Shown here piece by piece: positions 27,268-34,273 of a stretch of 64,000 bases of DNA. The first letter of the stretch is position 1. Each line of letters starts with the position of its first letter. This stretch comes from Planctomycetota bacterium (GTDB lineage Bacteria; Planctomycetota; UBA1135; UBA2386), in NCBI GenBank assembly GCA_016713175.1, contig JADJPQ010000004.1:434001-498000 (forward strand), written 5' to 3'. The notes beneath the pieces are model-generated. The model was not told the origin of the DNA and made no database searches. It worked only from the letters and a program-made list of their open reading frames with translations. The position numbers and the translations under genes were made by a program.

Positions 27268-28725
27268 TCAGCCCACCAGCGACCGGTACAGGCCGATGTA
27301 CTCCTGGCCCTGCTTGTCCCACGAGAAGTCCATCGCCATGCCGTTCTGGATCAGCCGCTTCCAGCCAGCCTGGTCGCGCCAGGTGCGGAACACCCAGTCC
27401 AGCGTGCCGGCCAGCGCCTGGCTGCTGAAATCCTCGAACAGGAAGCCGGTGCCTTGCCGGGTCGCCGGATCCCAGGCCTGGACGGTGTCGGCCAGGCCGC
27501 CGGTCTTGCGCACCAACGGCGGCGTGCCGTAGCGCAGGCTGTACATCTGGTTCAGGCCACACGGCTCGTACCGGCTCGGCATCAAGAACACGTCGGCGCC
27601 GGCTTCGATCCAATGCGCGAGTTCGTCGTGGTAGCCGCGGTAGATGCCGACCTTCTTCGGCCAGGTGTCGCGCAGCCACTGGAAGTACTTCTCGTGGCTG
27701 TCCTCGCCCGAGCCGAGCACGCACAACCGCATGTCTTCGCGCTGCAGGAAGATCGGGATCGAATCGGCGAACAGTTCGAAGCCCTTCTGGCTGGTCAGCC
27801 GCGACACCACGCCGAACACCGGCGCGCGCGGGTCGTACGGCAGGTGCATCCGCTCCAGCAGCGCCTGCTTCATCTTGGCCTTGCCCGCCAGGTCCTTGGC
27901 CGAGAACGGATGCGGGATCAGCGGATCGTTCGCCGGATCCCAGTCGGCGTAGTCGACGCCATTGACGATGCCGAGCAGGTCGCTGCTCCGGGTGCGCAGC
28001 AGTTCGTCCATGCCCATGCCGAACTCGGCGGTCTGGATCTCCTTGGCGTAGGTCTTCGACACCGTCGTCAGTTTGTGCGCATGCAGCACGCCGGTCTTCA
28101 GGAACGAGAAGCGGCCGTCGCGCAGGTCGCCGTGGTGGACGTGGGCCCGCTGTTCGCCGAGCCCCAGCGTGTCGAGCTGGCTGTCCGGGAAGCTGCCCTG
28201 GTAGCCGATGTTGTGGATCGTCAGCACCGACTTGGTGCGCGCGAACAGCCGATCCCACGCATACACGGTCTTCAAGTACAACGGCAGCAGCGCGGTGTGC
28301 CAGTCGTTGCAGTGCACGACGTCGGGCGCCCATTGCAGCCGCTGGCAGGTCTCCAGCACCGCGCGGCACAGGAAGCCAAAGCGCAGCGCCTCGTCGCCGT
28401 CGTCGGTGTACAGCTCCTTGCGGCGATACAGCTCCGGACAGTCGATCAGGTGGACCTTCGCCTCGCTGCCCGGCAACTCGACCGTCTTGATCGAGAAGCG
28501 CAGCGACCGGTGCGGCAGCCGGACGTCGATGTCCTGCGCGCCGGCCATCGGCACCAGGTCGAACTTGCCGTTCTCGATCCGCTGGTAGAGCGGCAGGAAC
28601 AGCCGCACGTCGTGGCCCTGCTTGTGCAGGACCCTGCCGAGGCCTTGCAGCACGTCGGCCAGGCCGCCGGTCTTGGCGAACGGGGCGGTCTCGGAGGCGA
28701 CAAGGCACAGGCGCATGGGACGCAT
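27268..28725 (-). CDS. glgA: Glycogen synthase (ADP-glucose type)
   Basis: A 485-residue GT5-family glycosyltransferase, the usual length for GlgA. It transfers glucose from ADP-glucose to the non-reducing end of alpha-1,4-glucan. Marks are the N-terminal KTGGLADVLQGLGRVL (Lys binds ADP-glucose), VVHCNDWHTALLPLY, LTIHNIGYQG, GIVNGVDYADWDPAND and the C-terminal SRYEPCGLNQMYSLRYGTPP with the catalytic Glu region, then TGGLADTV. It starts at 28725, with a second ATG at 28716. It is divergent from the FHA-GGDEF gene and followed by an ATP-grasp gene. Other glycogen genes are not in the window. Confidence 0.95.
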   Translation of the reverse strand: MRPMRLCLVASETAPFAKTGGLADVLQGLGRVLHKQGHDVRLFLPLYQRIENGKFDLVPMAGAQDIDVRLPHRSLRFSIKTVELPGSEAKVHLIDCPELYRRKELYTDDGDEALRFGFLCRAVLETCQRLQWAPDVVHCNDWHTALLPLYLKTVYAWDRLFARTKSVLTIHNIGYQGSFPDSQLDTLGLGEQRAHVHHGDLRDGRFSFLKTGVLHAHKLTTVSKTYAKEIQTAEFGMGMDELLRTRSSDLLGIVNGVDYADWDPANDPLIPHPFSAKDLAGKAKMKQALLERMHLPYDPRAPVFGVVSRLTSQKGFELFADSIPIFLQREDMRLCVLGSGEDSHEKYFQWLRDTWPKKVGIYRGYHDELAHWIEAGADVFLMPSRYEPCGLNQMYSLRYGTPPLVRKTGGLADTVQAWDPATRQGTGFLFEDFSSQALAGTLDWVFRTWRDQAGWKRLIQNGMAMDFSWDKQGQEYIGLYRSLVG

Positions 28726-28830
28726 GGGCGGCAGTTTGCTCGGCGGCCGTCCGGATATCCAGGAGTCGGCGATGGCGTGGCCGGTTCGCGTTGGCGGCTC
28801 GAGGCGCTACCATGCGCCCGGTCCTCGCCC

Positions 28831-29739
28831 ATGCGCGATCCACGTGACACCGACCTGACCCGGACGCAGTTCTCGCTGCCGCGCAATCCGCCGGCGACGG
28901 ACGGCAATCGGCTGGCGGTGCTGATGGTGCTGCGCGGCTCGCAGGTCGGCCGCCGCTATCTGCTGAACGAGAACCAATTGGTGCTGGGGCGCCGCGGCGA
29001 TCGCGCCGATCTGGTGATCCCGGACGATCCGATGGTCTCGGCGGTGCATTGCCGGATCGAGCGCGGCGGGCAACCGGACACCTGGCAGCTCGTCGACCTG
29101 TCGTCGACCAACGGCACGCTGGTCGGCGGCCAGCGGATCACCACGGCGATGCTGCGCGACGGCGACCGCATCCATCTCGGCGACACGGTGCTGAAGTTCT
29201 GCTACCACGACGAACTCGACGAGCAGTTCCACGCGCAGGTCGACCAGATGATGAACGTCGACGATCTGACCGGTCTGCCGGTGCAGCGGGTGTTCCAGCA
29301 GCGCTTCCACCAGGTGCTGGCGACGGCGGTCCGCGCCGGATCGCCGCTGGTGGTGTTCATGGCCGACATGGATGGGCTGAAGAAGATCAACGACCAGCAT
29401 GGGCATCTGCTCGGCGCGCGTGCGATCGCGGTGACCGGGCGGCGGCTGGGTGCGATCGTCACGGCGGCGGGTGGGGTCGTCAGCCGGTTCGGTGGGGATG
29501 AGTTCTCGATCTTCGTGCCTGGGATCGGGCGTTCGGTCGGGCTCGAACTCGGCGAGAAGTTGCGGGCGGCGGTGGCGGGGGAGCCGGTGACGCTCGGGGG
29601 GGTGTCGGCGCAGCCGACGATGTCGATCGGGATGGCGTGTTGTCCGGATGACAGCAGCAATGCCGAAGTGTTGACGCGGCATGCGGACGAGGCGCTGTAT
29701 CGCGCGAAGGCCGACGGGCGCAATTGTGTGCGGACCTGA
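28831..29739 (+). CDS. FHA-GGDEF diguanylate cyclase
   Basis: A 302-residue cytoplasmic protein. Residues about 30-120 form a forkhead-associated domain (LGRRGDRADL, SAVHCRIE, STNGTLVGG), which binds phosphothreonine peptides. Residues about 140-300 form a GGDEF domain with the intact active-site motif RFGGDEFSIF, plus ADMDGLKKIND and HADEALYRAKADGRN. It should make cyclic di-GMP from two GTP, with FHA linking its action to Ser/Thr phosphorylation; that link is inferred. The start at 28831 is one of two nearby ATGs and sits within the 105-base divergent spacer to glgA. Confidence 0.9.
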   Translation: MRDPRDTDLTRTQFSLPRNPPATDGNRLAVLMVLRGSQVGRRYLLNENQLVLGRRGDRADLVIPDDPMVSAVHCRIERGGQPDTWQLVDLSSTNGTLVGGQRITTAMLRDGDRIHLGDTVLKFCYHDELDEQFHAQVDQMMNVDDLTGLPVQRVFQQRFHQVLATAVRAGSPLVVFMADMDGLKKINDQHGHLLGARAIAVTGRRLGAIVTAAGGVVSRFGGDEFSIFVPGIGRSVGLELGEKLRAAVAGEPVTLGGVSAQPTMSIGMACCPDDSSNAEVLTRHADEALYRAKADGRNCVRT

Positions 29740-29871
29740 ACGCGCGTCGTTGGGCCGCCACCGGGCTGGATGACGCGATCTCGCGACCAAGAATGACTTG
29801 CAGCCGGTGTCGTTCGTGGATGCCCGGGTGGTGAGCGCCCCCGCATTCCGGTCATTTGCCTTCATCGGCCC

Positions 29872-29897
29872 ACCGCGGTCCCCATACTGACCGCGGT
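29872..29897. promoter_or_regulatory. 9-bp inverted repeat upstream of the unknown two-gene island
   Basis: ACCGCGGTC, 8-base loop, GACCGCGGT: a perfect 9-bp inverted repeat in the 193-base spacer before the gene at 29933, ending 35 bases before its ATG. The position fits an operator or a 5'-leader hairpin. No clear -35/-10 pair is seen around it. Confidence 0.4.
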
Positions 29898-29932
29898 TCC
29901 CGTCACCCTGGCCCCGCATCCGCACGGAACAC

Positions 29933-32900
29933 ATGCCCGCCAAGCCGCGCCCTTCCGCCCCAACAGGATCACGCACCACCACCACCACGAACGCAACCGG
30001 TGCCACCAAGCCTCGGCCCCCCGAGCCAGCGGTGAAGGGCCCGGTCGCACCCAGCGATGCTCCCGCCGCCAGCATCACCGAACGCGGTTTCGACGGCTGG
30101 CCGACGCCACCGACGCCCGATTACCTGATCCCCAAGATGGGCGAACTGCCGGTGTCGTCGACCGTGCACTTCCGGACCGTGGTGATGAACCGCCTCGACG
30201 CGTTCTCGTGGCCTGACGTCTGGCGCCGCCTGAAGCCGTTCCTGGTTCCCGCCCTGCAGGAACGCGTCTCGACCGCCGAGATCGAGGTCGCAGGTGTGGC
30301 GCCCGACGCCGATGCGCTGATCAGCGACCTCGCACCGATGCGTGAGCGTCTGGCCGAGCATCCGCAGATCGTCCGGCTGGTGCACTTCGCCTTCGAGACG
30401 TTGGTCAGGATCCGCGGCACCATCGAGAAGGCGCCGCAGCGCGATGTCGTCGAACATCTGGCCGGCGCCCTGATGCGGGTCGTCGAAGTGGTGCGCGGTG
30501 AACCGGGCGCCGCGGATCTGGGGGATCTGCAGGATGTCGCCCGGCGTGCCGCCGCACTGCACGCCAGACTGCGCGCCGCGCTCGACGCTCCGGCTGTGCC
30601 AGCGGTGTCGGACCCCAGTGCGATCGAGCGGCGGTTCCTGCACCCCGAACCCGCGACGCTCGAAGAACTCGCCGACCGCATCTCGGCGACCGGTCTGACC
30701 GCCTTCGATGTGTTCAATGACCGGCTGCCGATCGACGGCGATCCCCGGCAGCTCACCATGACCGAGGCGCTGCATGGGCTCTGCGGCATCGCCAGCGACA
30801 GCCTGGTCGATCCGCTGCACGCCGGCGAGCGCCTGGATCTGCCCAACCTGCCGGCCGAGGGCGTGATCTTGTACCAGGAACAAGGCTGGTTCGCGCGCGG
30901 GCTGGCGCTCGGCAACCTGCTGCACTCGGTCGCGCTCGCACCCGGTGAAGTCACGCAGATCGCGATGACCCACTGGAACCACAGCACGCGCGCCACCGAC
31001 TCGGAAACGGAGACGCAGGTGGACACCGCCGCGGAATCGGACCTACAGGATCGCGCCGTCTCGGAGATCCAGCACGCGGCGACGGCAGAGCATGCCAGCG
31101 GTGGTTCGACCGCCGCGTCGTTCTCGGCCACCGAACAGGCGTCCGTGTCCGGTCTGTTCGTGTCCGCGGCGGCGGCATCTTCGCAGAGCGTGTCGACGGC
31201 GGTCAGCTACAACGACGCCGGCAAGGACATGCTGATGACCGCCAACCAGGCCGTCAACGCCACTACCCAGCGGCATGCCGAGGCGGCGCGCACGCGTCGT
31301 GCATCGGTGGTGCGCGAGGTGTCGCAGAGCGAGGACGAGACGCTGACCACGCGCGTGCTGGCCAACTACAACCACATGCATGCCCTGACGGTCATGTACT
31401 TCGAGGTGGTCGAGGTCTTCGACCTGAAGACCCGCGTCGTCGACGCCGAGCGCGTCGTGTTCCTGCCGTTCAAGGTGCGCGAGGTGACCGAGCTCATTCC
31501 GCGCTACCGCGCGATCCTGATCGATGCCGCGATGCGCGCCGGCAAGCCGGCGCTCGCGGAGGCAATGCGTCACTACCGGGAGTCCGAGGGTGCTGCGGCC
31601 GAACGTGGCAAGCAGCTGGCGGAACGGCTGGCAAGGCTCGCGCAGGCGGACGCAGCCGACCAGGCTCGCATCGACAAGATCGACGGCGAGATCGCCGGGC
31701 TGGTCGCCGAGACCGCCGCCGACCGCAAGGTGCTCGCCGAGGGCCTGGCGGCCGAGAACGTGCGCCTTGCGACCCTGCAGGACGAAACCGCGCAACGGCA
31801 CGCGCTGGCGGCCGGGCCGATGGCGGCGTTCTTCGGGATCCAGTTGCGGCAGGCATTCGAGCACGAACGCGCCGGGATCGCCGCCGCGGTGCAGGCGGCG
31901 CGCCAGCGTCTCGAGCAGTTCGATGCGGCGCTGCGCACCCGCCGCGGGGCACTGCAGAACGAGAAGGATCGGCTCACGGCGGCAATCCGGGCGCGTGCCG
32001 GCGAGCGCGAACTGATCGAGGCGACGCAGTCGTTGTTGCGACCGCGCAGCGATCCCTCGGCGCCCGGTCCGTTCGACGACCATCGCCTGTACTTCAACCA
32101 GGCCGTCTGGCTGAGCCTGTCGCCCGGCGACGTGTTGGCGCTGGCGCGCCGCTATCACCGTGGCCAGTTGTTGAGTACGCAGATCGATCCAGCGCCAGTC
32201 GCGATCACGGGCACCTACGTCGGTTACAAGTGGCGCATCGCCGATCCCGTGGCCGCGGTCGCCTTCAAGCGGCAGTTCGTGGAGCCGTTCGTTGGCGATC
32301 CGAAGCGGGAACTGGCGACCGCGCAGGCGACCATCGCGGTGCCGACCGGTGGCGTGTTCGGCGAAGCCGTGCTCGGCCAGGCGGTGTCGGCCGAGAAGAT
32401 CGACCTGTCGCGGTTCTGGCACTGGAAGGACTCGATGATCCCGATCCTGCCGCCGCAGATGAAACCGCTGCAGGCGGCGACGCCGGGCGTGCAGGATCTG
32501 AACGCCAGGCCGACCGGACTCGATCCGACGTCGGCGAAGCTGGGGGCGCTGCAGGACCTGCCGGCGCCGTCGGGCTTCAACGCGCTGGCGGAGGCGATGC
32601 GTTCGCAGATGTTCCGCGATCTGAGCGGTCAGGACCTGGTCAAGGCGATCGGCGAAGCAACGGCAAAGCACGCGGCGGATGCGGCGGCCAACGCCGCGAA
32701 GACCGGTTCGGAGAACTTCAGGTCCGGGCTCGACTTCGTCAAGCAGATGGCGCCGATCGCGATGTCGGCCCTGGCGGCGCCGGAGACCGGCGGCATGAGC
32801 CTGATCGGCGGCATCATGAACGCCAAGGGTGCTGGCGGGGAATCGGACATGCTGGCGAAGGCCGCAGACTTCGTGGTCGGCAACGCGCTGAAGGGGGGCA

Positions 32901-33004
32901 CACCGGGCACGGGCGGCGGTGGTGGCGATGCTGCGGCGTCGTCCGACACCGACGGCCAGACGCCGCCGGAATCGGAACTGGAGCCGGTCAACCCGAAGCC
33001 CTGA
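29933..33004 (+). CDS. Large coiled-coil protein of unknown function
   Basis: A 1023-residue protein I do not recognise. Visible parts: a Pro/Thr-rich low-complexity N-terminus (about 1-55); helical region (about 80-235); a central segment (about 270-340) with YQEQGWFARGLALGNLLHSVALAPGEV; a Ser/Ala/Thr-rich stretch (about 345-440); an NYNHMHALTVMYFEVVEVF strand (about 480-500); a long charged coiled coil (about 540-705); a beta-containing part (about 715-830); and a Gly-rich C-terminus (about 985-1005). No signal peptide or clear transmembrane helix is seen. Small hydrophobic A/G-rich helices near 930-985 could insert in a membrane. The next gene begins 14 bases after its stop, so the two form a pair. 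It could be a structural or delivery component; that is speculation. Confidence 0.75.
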   Translation: MPAKPRPSAPTGSRTTTTTNATGATKPRPPEPAVKGPVAPSDAPAASITERGFDGWPTPPTPDYLIPKMGELPVSSTVHFRTVVMNRLDAFSWPDVWRRLKPFLVPALQERVSTAEIEVAGVAPDADALISDLAPMRERLAEHPQIVRLVHFAFETLVRIRGTIEKAPQRDVVEHLAGALMRVVEVVRGEPGAADLGDLQDVARRAAALHARLRAALDAPAVPAVSDPSAIERRFLHPEPATLEELADRISATGLTAFDVFNDRLPIDGDPRQLTMTEALHGLCGIASDSLVDPLHAGERLDLPNLPAEGVILYQEQGWFARGLALGNLLHSVALAPGEVTQIAMTHWNHSTRATDSETETQVDTAAESDLQDRAVSEIQHAATAEHASGGSTAASFSATEQASVSGLFVSAAAASSQSVSTAVSYNDAGKDMLMTANQAVNATTQRHAEAARTRRASVVREVSQSEDETLTTRVLANYNHMHALTVMYFEVVEVFDLKTRVVDAERVVFLPFKVREVTELIPRYRAILIDAAMRAGKPALAEAMRHYRESEGAAAERGKQLAERLARLAQADAADQARIDKIDGEIAGLVAETAADRKVLAEGLAAENVRLATLQDETAQRHALAAGPMAAFFGIQLRQAFEHERAGIAAAVQAARQRLEQFDAALRTRRGALQNEKDRLTAAIRARAGERELIEATQSLLRPRSDPSAPGPFDDHRLYFNQAVWLSLSPGDVLALARRYHRGQLLSTQIDPAPVAITGTYVGYKWRIADPVAAVAFKRQFVEPFVGDPKRELATAQATIAVPTGGVFGEAVLGQAVSAEKIDLSRFWHWKDSMIPILPPQMKPLQAATPGVQDLNARPTGLDPTSAKLGALQDLPAPSGFNALAEAMRSQMFRDLSGQDLVKAIGEATAKHAADAAANAAKTGSENFRSGLDFVKQMAPIAMSALAAPETGGMSLIGGIMNAKGAGGESDMLAKAADFVVGNALKGGTPGTGGGGGDAAASSDTDGQTPPESELEPVNPKP

Positions 33005-33018
33005 ACCGAGGCTCCCAA

Positions 33019-34203
33019 ATGACCCAGGCCCAATTCGCCCTCGACCTGATGCGTGATCCGGAGTGGGTTGCCGAGAGCGCCGTGCGACGTTCCCTGGACG
33101 CCGTCGTGGAGTGCCTGCGACGGGCCGGCACGATCACCCAAGCACAGGCCGCGCAGTGGCGGCAGATCCGGTACGAGGGCGACTTTGCCGCAATGATCGC
33201 GCCGAACGCTCCGCTGCTTGCCGCGGCCGGCATCGAGCATGCGCGGGAGGTGATCCGGACCGTGCCGCCGGGCGCGATCCTCGGCTTCATCGATGTCGAT
33301 CCGGACCGGACGTGGCTGGTCCGCGGTGCGGCGATGGGGGTGCGGCGTCTGGTGCATGTCATGCTCAGCCTCGGTGGTGGTTGGGCGATCGGTGCCAGGA
33401 ACGACGAGATCGGCCTGGGCGGCAACGCCTGGCGCCCCGTCAACCTCGTGCGCGAGGCGCAGTGGATCGTGCCTCAGGGCGGTGCGTGCGTGGCGGGTGG
33501 GCGGCTCGGTCGCGGCCCGGCACGGCCGTTGCGCATCCGCTATCACCAGTTGCCCGGTGGCGGGGCCGCCGCGGCCGGGGCCGCCGCCGAGATGGTGGGG
33601 GCGCTGCAGCGTGGCGTTGCCTGGGCCGGTGTCCCCGCGGCCGGATCGTTGAAGCCCCACAACTGCCACGAGGCGGCCATGGGTTGGCTGCTGCAGGCCG
33701 GCGATGCGGCCCAACGCGCCGTCGGCGCCGCCGGCATACCGGGTGTCGAGGGGGTCGAGGCGGCCTGGGTGACCGTTCGCGCGATCGTCGACGGCATTCC
33801 GCCGTTTGCGGGTGTGCGGCAGGCGACCGGGCCGTGGATCGGCGCGCATCTCTACCAGGGAGCGCCGGCGTTCACCAACACCGCGGTGCCCAGAGACCTT
33901 GCGGTTGGTGATCTGATCGGGTTCGGTGACCCGGTTTCACCAGTGCATTCGATGATCGTGGAACGGATCGCGCTCCCGGCGGTCTGGCTGCGCGGCTTCA
34001 ACAATGCCGGCGGGTTCGGTGATCCGCGCCAGGACCTGTTCATGCAGTGGGACCCGGAGTTGCGCAATCTGCTGGCCGGCGATCGCTGGACCGCCAATGG
34101 CAGGTTCCGTGCGTATGGCGACGTGCCGGTGTTGCGCGTGCCGTTGGCGACGGCGGTGGCCCGCGTGCAGGCGATGGTGCCGCAGGTGCAAGTTGCGGTC
34201 TAG
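33019..34203 (+). CDS. Tandem papain-like fold protein, probable cysteine peptidase/amidase (unknown family)
   Basis: A 394-residue protein whose two halves appear related. In the second half, Cys in KPHNCHEAAMGWLL, His in VSPVHSMIVERI and Asn in LRGFNNAGGFGD follow the order and spacing of a papain-like (NlpC/P60-, CHAP- or transglutaminase-like) Cys-His-Asn set, with DLAVGDLIGFGD before the His as in NlpC/P60 (PGDLVFF). In the first half, PPGAILGFID, RLVHVMLSLGGGWAIGARND matches the same pattern but no Cys stands at the nucleophile place. The first copy is thus probably inactive. There is no signal peptide. The ATG at 33019 is used because the upstream part of the frame overlaps the preceding gene. 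Peptidoglycan hydrolase, effector or processing enzyme are all possible. Confidence 0.7.
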   Translation: MTQAQFALDLMRDPEWVAESAVRRSLDAVVECLRRAGTITQAQAAQWRQIRYEGDFAAMIAPNAPLLAAAGIEHAREVIRTVPPGAILGFIDVDPDRTWLVRGAAMGVRRLVHVMLSLGGGWAIGARNDEIGLGGNAWRPVNLVREAQWIVPQGGACVAGGRLGRGPARPLRIRYHQLPGGGAAAAGAAAEMVGALQRGVAWAGVPAAGSLKPHNCHEAAMGWLLQAGDAAQRAVGAAGIPGVEGVEAAWVTVRAIVDGIPPFAGVRQATGPWIGAHLYQGAPAFTNTAVPRDLAVGDLIGFGDPVSPVHSMIVERIALPAVWLRGFNNAGGFGDPRQDLFMQWDPELRNLLAGDRWTANGRFRAYGDVPVLRVPLATAVARVQAMVPQVQVAV

Positions 34204-34273
34204 GGCGGTTCCGCGCGCGGCAGGCATGGTTCGCGCTGGCAGCCCGCCGCAACCGCGTGGATGACGCAGCCGG

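Noticed and set aside
29969..31131. Open frames on the minus strand opposite the large coiled-coil gene
   Set aside because: They have no start signal or domain, and the forward frame has a sensible domain layout and close spacing to the next gene.
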